Below, in pieces: positions 40,850 to 50,975 of a stretch of DNA of 64,000 nt. The translations under genes and the position numbers were made by a program. Position 1 is the stretch's first letter. Every line of letters starts with the position of its first letter. Origin of the DNA: Synechococcales cyanobacterium C42_A2020_086 (lineage in GTDB: Bacteria > Cyanobacteriota > Cyanobacteriia > Elainellales > Elainellaceae); the NCBI GenBank assembly GCA_015272325.1, contig JACYLU010000010.1, positions 48,606 to 112,605 on the forward strand, written 5' to 3'. The notes below the pieces were generated by a model. That model was not told where the DNA came from. It ran no database searches and worked only from the letters and a program-made list of their open reading frames with translations.

Positions 40850-40931
40850 CGCTGAGATCTGCTGAAATCTAATGCGGAGGATTGCTGCACTACAGCGCTG
40901 CACTACAAGAGTTAGAACGACCCGCAGATAC

Positions 40932-40969
40932 CAAAAAGGACCGAGCGAGGTTCAACTCAACTCAGTCCT
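40932..40969 (-). terminator. Rho-independent terminator after htrA
   Basis: On the minus strand AGGACTGAG and CTCGGTCCT pair over 9 bp (one G-U) around a 15-base loop, followed by TTTTTGG. It lies 116 bp past the htrA stop. Confidence 0.75.
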
Positions 40970-41084
40970 AGATTTGCCTACAGGTCCCCTTATAGTTTGA
41001 ATAGGTTTGATAGGCTGCCTCAGCAATTCTTGCTCAGCAGTTGCGCGTCCTGCTGGCTCACAGCCATTTTGCAGCTTGCCATTG

Positions 41085-42398
41085 CTATTGCTGCGCTCGA
41101 GCCGGGAAGGAGCCGGTTTGTACGGCAAGCGACTGGCTCTGACCATTGCGGCGCAGCTCGATCTGCAAGGTGTTGCCAACCTGCGTCTGCTCCACAATAC
41201 GTTGCAGCTGATCGGCCGTGGTGATATCCTGTCCGTTCACTTTAACGACCACATCCCCTGACCGCAGACCTGCCCGTGCTGCCGGCGAATCAGACATAAC
41301 CCGCACAACCAGCACACCCTGTTCTTCATTTACCGTAATGCCGCTGTTGGGGTTGCTGTTGATTTCCTGCTTCACCTGCGGGCTAAGCGTCACCATTTGC
41401 ACCCCAAGGTAGGCATGCTCGACTTTGCCATTCGTTGCCAGTTGATCCGCGATGCGCTGCACCGTGTTGCTCGGAATCGCAAATCCAATGCCTTGAGCAT
41501 CGGCCCGAATGGCTGTGTTCATGCCAATCACTTCCCCTCGCTCGTTCAGCAGCGGTCCGCCTGAATTGCCTGGGTTGATTGCCGCATCTGTCTGAATGAA
41601 GTCTACCCGCTTGTCCGGAATACCCGCTTGGTTGCTGGAGCGTCCTGTGGCACTAATGATACCCACGGTGACCGTATTGTCGAGTCCTAAGGGGTTGCCA
41701 ATGGCAATGGCCCATTCTCCTGGCTGAATTTGCTCAGAGTCGCTCAAGGGGAGAACAGGGAGGTCATTGGCTTCAATTTTGATCACCGCCACGTCAGTCA
41801 CTGGATCTACCCCCAGCACTCTCCCTTGGAAGCTGCGACCGTCCTTCAGGTTGACTTCTACAGTGTCTGCCCCTTCGACGACGTGGGCATTGGTAACAAC
41901 CCGCCCATCAGCACTGACGATGAACCCAGACCCTACTCCGCTTTGCATACGTTCTGATGGCATCTGGAAGCGATCGCCAAAGAACTGGCGAAAGAAAGGA
42001 TCATTGAACTGCTCGGGTAGTTGAGAGCGCACCGTACGGGATGCGTTGATGCGCACCACAGCCGGACCCGCCTGCTTCACCACATCGGTAACAAAGTTAG
42101 GGTTCTGAGCAGCCTGAGTCGTCAGGGTATTAGGAGCTGCAACCGTAGGCTCGGTCGCTGGGCTAGTGGCAACAACCGGAGTTGCGGTAGGCTGCGAACG
42201 CGGTGAACTAGGGTGCCATGCCATGTACGATCCCGCAGTCGCCACTCCTGCCCCCAAAAGCATCAGACCCAACGAACGGCTAAAGCCACGCTGCATCAGT
42301 CGTCCGCGCCGGTGAGGAGTGAAGGAACCATTGGGATGGTGATGATTAGAAGTATGAATTGAATCGTCAAAGTCGTGAGGATGCATGGTCATAGTCAA
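41085..42398 (-). CDS. htrA: HtrA/Deg family serine protease with PDZ domain
   Basis: A 437-residue periplasmic or membrane-anchored protease for protein quality control. An N-terminal cytosolic lead and a membrane/signal segment (SLGLMLLGAGVATAGSYMA) precede a Pro/Thr/Ala linker. The protease domain shows His in VVTNAHVVEG, Asp in VTDVAVIKI and Ser in NPGNSGGPLLNERGEVIG. Residues about 340-430 are a PDZ domain (GVLVVRVMSDSPAARAGLRSGDVVVKVNGQDI). Cyanobacteria have three paralogues (HtrA, HhoA, HhoB); which one this is cannot be told from the sequence alone. A terminator at 40932 closes the unit. The first residues (MTMTMHPHDFD) allow two in-frame ATG starts. Confidence 0.95.
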   Translation of the reverse strand: MTMTMHPHDFDDSIHTSNHHHPNGSFTPHRRGRLMQRGFSRSLGLMLLGAGVATAGSYMAWHPSSPRSQPTATPVVATSPATEPTVAAPNTLTTQAAQNPNFVTDVVKQAGPAVVRINASRTVRSQLPEQFNDPFFRQFFGDRFQMPSERMQSGVGSGFIVSADGRVVTNAHVVEGADTVEVNLKDGRSFQGRVLGVDPVTDVAVIKIEANDLPVLPLSDSEQIQPGEWAIAIGNPLGLDNTVTVGIISATGRSSNQAGIPDKRVDFIQTDAAINPGNSGGPLLNERGEVIGMNTAIRADAQGIGFAIPSNTVQRIADQLATNGKVEHAYLGVQMVTLSPQVKQEINSNPNSGITVNEEQGVLVVRVMSDSPAARAGLRSGDVVVKVNGQDITTADQLQRIVEQTQVGNTLQIELRRNGQSQSLAVQTGSFPARAQQ

Positions 42399-42724
42399 TA
42401 TCTGCTCTATGGAGAGTAGGGAAGCGTACTCGGTTACGCTGCACTAGTTGGTACTAGTTGTGTCGTAATTGCAGAGTGGTCAGCGATGGCAATATTGCAC
42501 TCACACTACGCTAGCAAAATTGCTTGAAGGACTTGCTGACACTCTCTACTATAGAAAGCGCATATGACAAGCATGTGGCAGGTCAATTGCGAGTGCATGA
42601 ATTTTCTAGCTCAGAGTAGTATCGACATCGTTTCGAGAGGTGCTGACGAAACGTTGTGCAGCGAACTAGATACTAGCGATGCTAGATGATTACATAGACG
42701 ATGAACCGTCCTGGACCTTACCCT
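42399..42724. other. Intergenic region between glyS end and htrA start
   Basis: The 326-bp stretch contains the htrA promoter region (leftward). ACTAGTTGGTACTAGTTG near 42441 is a short direct repeat. No gene is supported. Confidence 0.35.
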
Positions 42725-44881
42725 CTAGCTTTTCACAATCGCACCAAAATCGGCCAGCACGCGAGCGTGGTTGCGCAGTAGTCCTAGCAAATTCAGGCGG
42801 TTGCGGCGAATTTCGGGGTTGTCGTCCATCACCAGTACGCTTTCCGGACCGTCGAAAAACTGGCTGACTACCGGCGCGATCTGAGTCAGTCCAGTTACTA
42901 GGGTTTCGTAGTCTCGATTTGCCTGGGCAGCTCGGGTCTGCGGCACTAGCTTGAGCAATGCCTCATAGAAAGCCTGCTCGGAAGGTTGCTGGAACAGGCG
43001 GGGCTGCACGACGGATTTGGGGTCTAGTGGTGTCGTGTCGAGGTCACCTTGGGCAGCAAGGCGAGAAGCGCGGTTGACGGTTTCGTAGATGGCATCGAGG
43101 CGGTGGTCGCGGCGGATGGTTTGCAGGAATTCAGCCCGGTCCCGCAGATCGAGCAAATCGCGCAGTGCCCGGTCGCCTGCTTCGGCATCTTGCTCTCCCA
43201 GGACAGCATTCACCAAATCATAGTCGATGCCGCGATCTTCTTGAAGCAGGGTCCGTATTCGCTGGAGGAAAAACTCGCGTAGCTGTTGCAGCAAGGACTC
43301 TCCCTGCAGTGGACTCTGGGGATAGGCTGCGGCAAAGTCGGAGACGACCTGCTGCAAGAGCTGATCCAGGTTCAGGGGTAGGTCTGCTGCCCAAGTAATG
43401 TTGATAATGGCGTTGGCGGCTCGCCGTAGGGCAAACGGATCCGAGGAACCGCTGGGCAGCATCCCCAAGCCAAAAATGCCGACCAGAGTATCGATGCGGT
43501 CTGCCAATCCCACCACCTGACCGGGCAGCGTTTGCGGCAGTGTATCCCCCGCTCCTCGGGGCAAATAGTGCTCAAAAATGGCAATAGCCACCGCCTCCGG
43601 TTCACCGCTGCTGCGGGCATACTTCTCGCCCATGACGCCTTGCAGTTCTGGAAATTCCCCGACCATCTGCGTCACCAAGTCGGCTTTGCAGAGCAGAGCA
43701 GCACGAGCAATCTGCTTTTGGTCGGCTGGCTTCAGCTTGAGCTGCTTCGCGATCTGCTGAGCAATGGCCACGATTCGATCCACCTTGGCTCGCATCGATC
43801 CCAAATCTGCCTGAAAGGTAACGGTTTCCAGGCGCGGCAAATAGGCTTCCAGCGGCTGCTTGCGATCGACATCAAAGAAATACTTGCCGTCTGAGAGTCG
43901 CGCTCGAATCACCCGCTCGTTGCCTGCCGCAATCAGCTCCGACTTCGCTGGGTCGCCGTTGGAGATAGTGATGAAGTAGGGCAGCAGTTCCGAACTGTCC
44001 GCCTGCTTCAGGACTGGGAAATAGCGCTGGTGGCTCTCCATTTCGGTAATAATCACTTCAGCCGGCAGTTCCAGAAATTCTTGGTCGAACTTGCCGACTA
44101 CCGCCGTTGGGAACTCCACCAGATCCCGCACTTCTTGCAGCAACCTCGGGGATACCAGCGCCACACCCCCTACCGACTGCGCCGCCTTCTCGATTTGAGC
44201 TGTGATCAGGGCTTGTCGCTGATCGGGATCGACCTCCACCGCCGCCGCCCGCAAGCAATCCAGGTACTCCGCCGCATGGGGAATCACGACCGGGTCAGGG
44301 TGCAGCACCCGATGCCCCTGGGAGACGCGATCACTGGAACATTGCTCGGAACCGTTGACAAGGGTAATCGGCAGCACTTGGTCATCGAGCAGTGCCACTA
44401 GCCAGCGAATCGGACGGGGAAAGCGGAGATCGCCATCGCCCCAGCGCATAAACCGCTTGCCTTCTAATCCCAAAATCCACTGCGGCACTAGTTCCGTTAG
44501 CACCTCCGCCACAGGACGACCAGGAATCGTTTGGGTCACGAACACAAATTCGCCTTTATCGGTTGCTCGAATCTCTAGCGCCGTCACCTCGACGCCCCGC
44601 GAGCGGGCAAAGCCTTCTGCTGCTTTAGTGGGTTTGCCATCCTTGAAGGCTGCCTGGGCTGCTGGTCCTTTCACCTCTTCTTGGCGGTCGGGCTGCTGCG
44701 CCGGTAACCCCCGCAGAACTACGGCCAAGCGGCGGGGCGTGCCGTATACATCTATCGCTTCTGGAGTGATGAACTGGTCTGCCAAGCGAGCCGGAATGCG
44801 CGATCGCCATTGAGTCAACGCTTCATCGACAAAACTTGCCGGGAGTTCTTCGGTGCCAACTTCTAATAAAAACGTGACCAT
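42725..44881 (-). CDS. glyS: Glycyl-tRNA synthetase beta subunit
   Basis: This is the large subunit of the heterotetrameric bacterial GlyRS, required together with the alpha subunit (glyQ, not in the window) to charge tRNA-Gly. Length 718 is normal. It opens [22 protein letters not shown]. It contains [126 protein letters not shown] and [26 protein letters not shown]. The C-terminal part is the DALR anticodon-binding region ([24 protein letters not shown]). Housekeeping, no anomaly. Confidence 0.97.
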   Translation of the reverse strand: MVTFLLEVGTEELPASFVDEALTQWRSRIPARLADQFITPEAIDVYGTPRRLAVVLRGLPAQQPDRQEEVKGPAAQAAFKDGKPTKAAEGFARSRGVEVTALEIRATDKGEFVFVTQTIPGRPVAEVLTELVPQWILGLEGKRFMRWGDGDLRFPRPIRWLVALLDDQVLPITLVNGSEQCSSDRVSQGHRVLHPDPVVIPHAAEYLDCLRAAAVEVDPDQRQALITAQIEKAAQSVGGVALVSPRLLQEVRDLVEFPTAVVGKFDQEFLELPAEVIITEMESHQRYFPVLKQADSSELLPYFITISNGDPAKSELIAAGNERVIRARLSDGKYFFDVDRKQPLEAYLPRLETVTFQADLGSMRAKVDRIVAIAQQIAKQLKLKPADQKQIARAALLCKADLVTQMVGEFPELQGVMGEKYARSSGEPEAVAIAIFEHYLPRGAGDTLPQTLPGQVVGLADRIDTLVGIFGLGMLPSGSSDPFALRRAANAIINITWAADLPLNLDQLLQQVVSDFAAAYPQSPLQGESLLQQLREFFLQRIRTLLQEDRGIDYDLVNAVLGEQDAEAGDRALRDLLDLRDRAEFLQTIRRDHRLDAIYETVNRASRLAAQGDLDTTPLDPKSVVQPRLFQQPSEQAFYEALLKLVPQTRAAQANRDYETLVTGLTQIAPVVSQFFDGPESVLVMDDNPEIRRNRLNLLGLLRNHARVLADFGAIVKS

Positions 44882-45201
44882 ACCCGCTCAAAGGTCTCCA
44901 GTGCCATCAATCACCAACTTCACAGCCTAACTTAAAGTCTCACTTCAAGTCTTCACTTTTCTAGCCAATTAGCCTCTAGCCAATTTCAACAGTTTACCTT
45001 GCAGCTGCCAGTGTCGGCTGCCAATAGAGGAGAGACGATTCTCGTTCGGGCTGCCCAGTGCGATCGATCCAGGCAACACGGGAACACTGAGCAGGTAAGT
45101 CACGCTAGAATAACGCGATTACAGGGAATACTACGCGAATTCGCCAACCCGCTCGAACTCGCAATGCTGTTTGCGACCGATTTGCAAAAAGGAAGCCCAC
45201 G
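44882..45201. other. Divergent intergenic region, nothing notable
   Basis: The 320 bp between glyS and the exported hypothetical gene must hold both promoters. No ORF, terminator or long repeat was seen. Confidence 0.35.
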
Positions 45202-45795
45202 ATGCGCAATGGATTCTGGTCCTCTCTGTCCTGTGGTGTGTTGCTCTCGCTAATGGGTGGAGCCGCCCAAGCGCTGCCTGGTCAATCTGTAACCGAGGTA
45301 ACTGCTTGGATTCAAGCTCACCCTACCCTCGACCCGGCTAGCGGTGAAACGCTGCTGGTGCGAAAGACCGAGACGCCCGCTCAGCGATTTACCTTTGAAG
45401 CCAGCATTACTGCCGTCGGACGGTTAACCGCCGTGGATCGCCGAGACATCATCCGAGTCGAGAGCATCTCCCTATTTGACATGGTGAATGGAGTCAGCCC
45501 CTCGCGGCTAGAGGAATCTCTGGAAATCATCTACGGCCCCGACTTGTATCAAGACTACCTCCAGTCCAGTGTCATCTACCGCTACCCCAGCCCGGAACTG
45601 CTGAATCAGGCAGAGAACCGCAATGCCCCGTTGCGTCGCTTTGTGCAAGGAGAAGTTCGTCAAGGCGCTCAATTTGCCTACTGGGTGGAAACAGTACAAA
45701 CCCCGAGTGGGATACCGCAAAACGGACAGATCAGTGTGTTCTTGCTAGAGGATCTGCCTAAGCTCACCGATGAGCTAGAGCAGCGCTATCAGTAG
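45202..45795 (+). CDS. Exported protein of unknown function
   Basis: A 197-residue protein with a signal peptide (WSSLSCGVLLSLMGGAAQALPG, cleavage probably after AQA near residue 25). The mature part starts SVTEVTAWIQAHPTLDPASGETLLVRKTETPAQRFTFEASI. It contains ESISLFDMVNGVSPSRLEESLEIIYGPDLYQDYLQSSVIYRYP and ends in a mixed strand/helix region with WVETVQTPSGIPQNGQISVFLLEDLP. I know no characterised family for it; related cyanobacterial hypotheticals exist by impression only. AAGGAAG lies 6 nt upstream of ATG 45202, so the start is firm. Periplasmic location is likely. Confidence 0.7.
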   Translation: MRNGFWSSLSCGVLLSLMGGAAQALPGQSVTEVTAWIQAHPTLDPASGETLLVRKTETPAQRFTFEASITAVGRLTAVDRRDIIRVESISLFDMVNGVSPSRLEESLEIIYGPDLYQDYLQSSVIYRYPSPELLNQAENRNAPLRRFVQGEVRQGAQFAYWVETVQTPSGIPQNGQISVFLLEDLPKLTDELEQRYQ

Positions 45796-46155
45796 CGACA
45801 AAGCGACAAGTCGCAACAAGTCGCACCGTCATCAGCCCCCTCAGAAATCAGCATCTGCCTTTCGTCCGTTGCTTGTCCGACATCCGCCCTCGCTGTAGAT
45901 TGCGGCTGTATGTCCGGTTGGTCTCACAACAGCCAACCCCTGCAGATCCGCTCCAGGTTTCACAGACTCTTCACGATCATCCTGTATCCGCCCTCACGAT
46001 TCATCCCTGATAACGGAAGTAGCATCCTGGGGTGATGGTTCCGATGCTGATCGAGTTTCAATGCGTCGGTCCTTCAGAAGGCAGCCGTTTCCCTGGCCCC
46101 AAAACGTTATTTCGTGACCATCTGCTCTTTCAACGTCTTTAGGGCTTCTTTGGCT
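45796..46155. other. Intergenic region with short CGACAA repeats
   Basis: The 360-bp gap starts with overlapping direct repeats built from GCGACAA and AAGTCGCA (45794-45829). The GTG-opened extension of the aminotransferase frame (from 46114) lies here but is not favoured. Nothing else is visible. Confidence 0.35.
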
Positions 46156-47340
46156 ATGCATGATTCTTCGCTCTCGGGTTCAGCGCTTGTTCCTTTCGTT
46201 GATTTCACCGCTCAACATCAGCCGCTTCAGGTACAAATTAATCAAGCAATCCAGGACGTGATCCAGCGCGGTGACTATGTCCTTGGGCAGGCGCTCGTCG
46301 AGTTTGAGCACGCCTTTGCGCATGCCTGTGGCAGCCACTATGGCATCGGCGTTGCTTCTGGAACAGACGCGATCGCACTGGGGCTGCAAGCCTGTGGCAT
46401 TGGGGCAGGCGATGAGGTGATTCTGCCGGCCAATACCTTCGTGGCCACGCTGATTGGCGTCCTGCGATCTGGTGCTACACCCGTTTTAGTGGACTGCGAT
46501 CCGCGTACGGCTCTAATTGATCTCATGGCCGCCGAGAAAGCAATTACGCCCCGCACTCGTGCCTTGATTCCGGTCCATCTCTACGGGCAAATGGTTTCAC
46601 CACGCCAACTGCTTGATCTAGCCAGCAGCTACGATCTGCTGATCTTTGAAGATGCTGCTCAAGCTCACTTAGCTGAATGTGATGGTCAGCGAGCCGGTTC
46701 CATTGGCACCGCCGCCGCCTTTAGCTTCTACCCCAGCAAGAATTTGGGAGCCTTGGGGGATGGCGGCATGCTGGTTACCCGCGAAGAAAGCGTAGCCCAG
46801 CGGATGCGTTCCCTGCGCAACTACGGTGCAACCCGCAAGTACTTCCACACTGACTATGGCACCAATAGCCGCCTTGATACCCTGCAAGCCGCCGTCCTCA
46901 AAACCAAGCTGCCGCATTTGTATACCTGGAACTGCGACCGCTACCGCGCTGCTCAGTACTACGATGCCCTGCTGCGACCGCTGCACTCCCTCGGCATTCA
47001 GCCGCTGGAAAACCATTGCGGTGCCGGGCATGTTTATCACCTCTACGTCGTACGGCTTACGGACGCCTGCCCCCTCGACCGCACCGCGCTGCAAAACGCC
47101 CTCACCGACCTCGGCATTCAAACCGGCATTCACTACCCGATTCCGTGCCATCTGCAGCCCGCCTTCAAGCATCTGGGCTATGAAATCGGCGACTTTCCTC
47201 ACGCCGAAGCCTTGAGTCAAGCAATCCTCTCGCTGCCCATGTTCCCCGGATTGAGCTGCGAGCAGATCGAGCGGGTCGTTGCGGCATTGCAAGCCTGCCT
47301 AGAGTCAGCCGCTTCTGCCTGCATCGAAGCTCAAGTTTAA
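46156..47340 (+). CDS. DegT/DnrJ/EryC1/StrS family aminotransferase
   Basis: A PLP-dependent enzyme that transaminates keto-sugars, usually nucleotide-linked, for lipopolysaccharide, glycoprotein or antibiotic sugars. ATG 46156 starts MHDSSLSGSALVPFVDFTAQH; the upstream GTG extension is not supported. Typical stretches: GVASGTDAIALGLQACGIGAGDEVILPANTFVAT, ALIPVHLYGQM, IFEDAAQAHLAE, and the Schiff-base Lys in FSFYPSKNLGALGDGGMLVT. Also LRNYGATRKYFHTDYGTNSRLDTLQAAVL and GIHYPIPCHLQPAF. Length 394 residues is normal. No other sugar-nucleotide genes are adjacent, so the pathway is unknown; hisA follows 92 bp later on the same strand. Confidence 0.95.
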   Translation: MHDSSLSGSALVPFVDFTAQHQPLQVQINQAIQDVIQRGDYVLGQALVEFEHAFAHACGSHYGIGVASGTDAIALGLQACGIGAGDEVILPANTFVATLIGVLRSGATPVLVDCDPRTALIDLMAAEKAITPRTRALIPVHLYGQMVSPRQLLDLASSYDLLIFEDAAQAHLAECDGQRAGSIGTAAAFSFYPSKNLGALGDGGMLVTREESVAQRMRSLRNYGATRKYFHTDYGTNSRLDTLQAAVLKTKLPHLYTWNCDRYRAAQYYDALLRPLHSLGIQPLENHCGAGHVYHLYVVRLTDACPLDRTALQNALTDLGIQTGIHYPIPCHLQPAFKHLGYEIGDFPHAEALSQAILSLPMFPGLSCEQIERVVAALQACLESAASACIEAQV

Positions 47341-47432
47341 GCGCCGTTCTGCATCAGCCACCTTCACATCCAAGATGAAACACCCCACAACTGGTCTAGT
47401 ATGGGAGAAACCCGTTGTAAGGATAGCAACTC

Positions 47433-48206
47433 ATGGAGGTAATTCCAGCAATTGATTTGTTGGCAGGCCAGTGCGTGCGGCTGTATCAGGGCGACTATAC
47501 CCAGGCTGAGGTGTTTGGCGAAAATCCGGTTGCGGTAGCGCGCCAATGGGCAGAGCAGGGTGCTCCCCGATTGCATGTGGTGGACCTCGACGGGGCTAAG
47601 GCAGGGCAGCCGATGAACCAGCAGGCTATTGAGGCAATTGTGCGAGCGGTGGACATCCCGGTGCAGGTGGGCGGCGGCTTACGGACGCAGGACAGCGTAG
47701 CGGAACTGCTCGATCTCGGCGTGCAGCGGGTGATTCTGGGCACAGTCGCCGTGGAACAGCCGGATCTGGTGGCTCAGCTCTGCGAAGCTTTTCCGCAGCA
47801 GATCGTCGTCGGCATTGATGCCCGCAACGGCAAGGTCGCAACTCGCGGCTGGCTGGAAACCTCGGAAGTCGAGGCAGTGACTCTAGCGAAACAGATGGCG
47901 GATCTGGGAACGGCAGCAATTATCTACACCGATATTCACCGCGACGGCACCCTGCAAGGACCCAACCGGCAAGCGCTGCGCGAGTTAGCTGAAGCGATTT
48001 CAGTGCCAGTCATTGCCTCGGGGGGCATTAGTTCGGTGACAGATCTGCTGGGCTTGCTCGCTTTGGAGTCTGCTGGCGTGACCGGCGTGATTGTAGGACG
48101 TGCTCTCTACACCGGCGCGGTTTCACTGAAGGAGGCGCTGAGAGCCGTAGGGCCGGGTCGCTGGCAAGATGTGCCGCCCGATTTTGGTTCCTCGGCATTC
48201 GCCTAG
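47433..48206 (+). CDS. hisA: Phosphoribosylformimino-AICAR ribotide isomerase
   Basis: The enzyme catalyses the fourth histidine-biosynthesis step, an Amadori rearrangement on ProFAR. The 257-residue (beta/alpha)8 barrel starts [22 protein letters not shown] with the first catalytic Asp in PAIDL. The second is in [16 protein letters not shown]. Other marks are [50 protein letters not shown] and [16 protein letters not shown] precedes the ATG by 9 nt. As in many cyanobacteria the his genes are dispersed; no other his gene is in the window. Confidence 0.96.
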   Translation: MEVIPAIDLLAGQCVRLYQGDYTQAEVFGENPVAVARQWAEQGAPRLHVVDLDGAKAGQPMNQQAIEAIVRAVDIPVQVGGGLRTQDSVAELLDLGVQRVILGTVAVEQPDLVAQLCEAFPQQIVVGIDARNGKVATRGWLETSEVEAVTLAKQMADLGTAAIIYTDIHRDGTLQGPNRQALRELAEAISVPVIASGGISSVTDLLGLLALESAGVTGVIVGRALYTGAVSLKEALRAVGPGRWQDVPPDFGSSAFA

Positions 48207-48377
48207 AGCCACGCGAGCCATTTCATGTCCGAAGCAACAAAATCTGACGCAACGAAAGGGGCTGGTCAGGATAGCCCTGTTTCCAGCCGCCTTGAGCGGA
48301 TTCAATTTGATCTAATTCATGCTCGATCCTAAATAGGAGCCTAAATAGAGTGATTCAATAGAGCGCGTATAGACCGA

Positions 48378-49658
48378 TCAGGCGCTAATTGTGGTCTTGT
48401 ATACTGCTTCCCGCACGATCGTCATGGCATTCACGAGCTGGTCCATTTCTTCGCGGGTGTGCAGCGCATTTGCCGTGATCCGCAATCGCGGCTTGGCAAT
48501 AAACCAGATCGGCGATACCCAGACCCCGTGATCGTTGAGCAACTGCCGCGCAAAGTGCTTAGGGTTGACTTCAGCCGGCAGAATCACCGGAATCACGTTG
48601 GTTTCACCAATAGCCGTGAAGTCGTGCTCGATTAGGCGAGAACGCAGGTAGCGCGTATTTTCTTGCAGTCGCTGCACCAGCTCAGGATGTTGGCGGACTT
48701 GACGCAAACTGGCCAGAGCGGCAGCGGTGAGCGGCGGTGCTAAAGAGCAGGTGCCAATCGAGGTCGGCGACACATTCAGCAGCGGAATCAGCTCGGACAC
48801 CGGGCTGCTAATTGCCGCGCCCACAGAAGCTCCAAATTTCGAGAAGGTAGTCATGATCAGCGGAATCACGCCGCGTTCGATCGCATGCTGCGGCAGCAGA
48901 TCGAAATGCTCGTAGATGCCGCGGCCGGTTTTGCCCAGAGCACCACTAGCATGGGCTTCATCCATCACCAGCACGCTACCTTCATACTGGGAAGCCACAT
49001 CAATCATCTCGGGCAGGGGAGCAATATCGCCATCCATCGAGAACACCGCATCCGAGATAATCATGATCCGGTCGTCGGGGCGAGTGTAGCGCTGCATTTT
49101 GCGGGCTAAGTCATCGACATCGCAGTGGCGGTAGGCCCGCACCCGTACCCGAGGGCTATGCCCGAACAGCTTCCCCGAGCGTGTCCCCGAGTTGGCGATG
49201 GCAGAGACGATGCAGCCGTGGTTGAGCACATCCGTGAAGATAATCGTTTCGCGGGTATTTTGAAAGCCCGGCACCGGAATCGCCAGATGACAGAAGGCAT
49301 CCATCAGCGCCTGCATCGCCATCCAGGCGTTTAAGAACAGCTGTGTATGGGGCAGATGCTTGAAGGCAGAGATTTCGGCTTCGAGTTGACGGTGCAGATC
49401 GATGCGGCCGCTAAGAACGGAGCACGAACTATTCGATGTACCGTACTGCAAAATGGCATCAATAGCAGCTTGTTGAACGGCTTTGTTTTGTACTAACCCC
49501 AACACATCGTTGGTACAAAAGGTCAAAACCGTTTGGCGTCTTCCCGTCTCTGCCTCCTCAATTTCAACAAGATTGCCCTGTTTCTGATGACAGATGTATT
49601 CATCGGGATCCAGACCACTTTGGTACCAGCGCTGAACGTATTCCTTAACAACTTGCAC
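48378..49658 (-). CDS. Alpha-oxoamine synthase (AONS / serine-palmitoyltransferase-like)
   Basis: A PLP-dependent fold-type I enzyme of 426 residues that condenses an acyl-CoA or acyl carrier thioester with an amino acid, losing CO2. Characteristic phrases are LTFCTNDVLGL, YGTSNSSCSVLSGRIDLHRQLEAEIS, FTDVLNHGCIVSAI, IISDAVFSMDGDIAPLPEM, VLVMDEAHASGALGKTGRG and the Schiff-base Lys in IMTTFSKFGASVGA. A motif IIPVILP-like NVIPVILPAEVNPKHFARQLLNDHGVWVSPI ends the domain. GGGGAG lies 8 nt upstream of GTG 49658. It is not embedded in a bio operon, and the N-terminal 45 residues differ from typical BioF. The neighbouring oxygenases, amide synthetase and exporter make a special metabolite likely. Confidence 0.88.
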   Translation of the reverse strand: MQVVKEYVQRWYQSGLDPDEYICHQKQGNLVEIEEAETGRRQTVLTFCTNDVLGLVQNKAVQQAAIDAILQYGTSNSSCSVLSGRIDLHRQLEAEISAFKHLPHTQLFLNAWMAMQALMDAFCHLAIPVPGFQNTRETIIFTDVLNHGCIVSAIANSGTRSGKLFGHSPRVRVRAYRHCDVDDLARKMQRYTRPDDRIMIISDAVFSMDGDIAPLPEMIDVASQYEGSVLVMDEAHASGALGKTGRGIYEHFDLLPQHAIERGVIPLIMTTFSKFGASVGAAISSPVSELIPLLNVSPTSIGTCSLAPPLTAAALASLRQVRQHPELVQRLQENTRYLRSRLIEHDFTAIGETNVIPVILPAEVNPKHFARQLLNDHGVWVSPIWFIAKPRLRITANALHTREEMDQLVNAMTIVREAVYKTTISA

Positions 49659-49820
49659 AGTTTACACTCCCCTCACCTGTTTTTTGGTCAATGCAACCTT
49701 TGGCATCGAGCTTGGCATAGACAAAAGACGTACCTCCCACTTTGCCATTAGTTGTCGCGTGTCGAGACTTTGGCTGGTACAGTTGCGCTACAGTCACATA
49801 CGCCACCAGCAACCGCAGCA

Positions 49821-50975
49821 TCAGCGAACTGAGCGTTCAGAAGACGGCTCGGCTGAAGTTGACAACGCTTCTGCAAACGGCATGGTTTTTTGAGCCGCTC
49901 CGTCACCGGGATCGTTTGCTTGACTTGATTGTTGCATAAATTGTTCATATTGCCGGAGGATGACCCGCTGTAGGGCAATGATGGCCGGATTGACTTCCAC
50001 ATAGCGCCGCTGCGGATTGCTGCGATAGACTCTCTGCTCGCTTTCCATCATTTCGATATCTTGTTCTAGGAAGCGCATAAACAGAAAACGCCGCACCAGA
50101 GGCACAATCACCGGCTTGATCACGTTCTGCAGCCACTTGGGCAGACGCACCTTGGGCAGAAACAGCAGCGAAAAAGAACGGGTTTCGTTCGGTCCTACGG
50201 GCAACCGCATCAGGTAGAGGGAAGACACACCTTCCATGGTGCTGTGGTAATGGGGATAGTTGTAGTAAATTGACACGGTGCGGGTGGTGATGCCATTGCC
50301 CTGGGTGCTTAGCCCCAGAAACTTGGTCAACACGCCTTTGTAGGAGACGCGATAGTGGGCCTCGACGCTGGAGTCAGTTTGATGCAGCTTCAGCAGCAAC
50401 GGGTCAAACCAGCCCTGCAGATTCTTGTGCAGAAACCCGTGGAAGACATCCATCGTATTTTCGTTGCTGATGGAAAAGTGAGCGCCAAAGATGCCGGTAA
50501 TCGGAATCATCAGGCAATTGGCATCGGCATATTCTGGGACGTCGGGAATTTGGCGGATGGTAGCCAGTGCTGGGTCGCCCGGAAACACCCAGATAATGCC
50601 GTATTTTTCCTGGGTTGGGTAGCTGCGCACATGGGCACAGGGAAGTTTTTGTTGCGGCGGAAAATAGGGGATATGCACGCATTCACCGGCCGCATTAAAC
50701 TCCCAGCCGTGGTATGGACAGACGAGCCGGTCGCCCTGAACTTGCCCTCTATGGAGTTCAACGCCCTTGTGGGGGCAGGCATTCTCTAGAGCATGGACCT
50801 GACCCGCCGCATCGCGATACACGGCAAGGGTTTGCTGCCACAGAGTCACAGGTACAATTTCACCGATTTTCAGTCGGTCTGCCCACGAAACGGGGTACCA
50901 GTAGTTAGGATTGATGCCGACTTCGCGCACCTGATTCTGAACAGTGTGACCTTTTAAGGTTGTCGCTAGTTCCAT
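49821..50975 (-). CDS. Rieske [2Fe-2S] non-heme iron oxygenase
   Basis: A 384-residue oxygenase alpha subunit. The Rieske domain (about 25-125) has the cluster ligands Cys-Pro-His in ENACPHKGVELHRG and Cys-Pro-Tyr-His in LVCPYHGWEFNAAGECVHIPYF. The catalytic domain keeps the mononuclear iron ligands in NENTMDVFHGFLHKNLQGW. The overall plan resembles cyanobacterial and plastid enzymes related to pheophorbide a oxygenase/Tic55 and vanillate demethylase. The C-terminal third includes an amphipathic membrane-near region (WLQNVIKPVIVPLVRRFLFMRFLEQDIEMMESEQRVY), as in lipid- or pigment-directed members. It needs an external reductase, not encoded nearby. Divergent from the GH3 gene. Confidence 0.93.
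   Translation of the reverse strand: MELATTLKGHTVQNQVREVGINPNYWYPVSWADRLKIGEIVPVTLWQQTLAVYRDAAGQVHALENACPHKGVELHRGQVQGDRLVCPYHGWEFNAAGECVHIPYFPPQQKLPCAHVRSYPTQEKYGIIWVFPGDPALATIRQIPDVPEYADANCLMIPITGIFGAHFSISNENTMDVFHGFLHKNLQGWFDPLLLKLHQTDSSVEAHYRVSYKGVLTKFLGLSTQGNGITTRTVSIYYNYPHYHSTMEGVSSLYLMRLPVGPNETRSFSLLFLPKVRLPKWLQNVIKPVIVPLVRRFLFMRFLEQDIEMMESEQRVYRSNPQRRYVEVNPAIIALQRVILRQYEQFMQQSSQANDPGDGAAQKTMPFAEALSTSAEPSSERSVR

Noticed and set aside
48225..48332. 35-codon plus-strand ORF just after hisA (ends RLERIQFDLIHARS)
   Set aside because: The composition looks partly coding, but there is no clear ribosome site and no recognised relative; conservation would be needed.
48378..50975. Saxitoxin-like pathway (AONS-like enzyme plus Rieske oxygenase)
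   Set aside because: The hallmark amidinotransferase and the multidomain SxtA are absent; shared enzyme classes alone are not enough.
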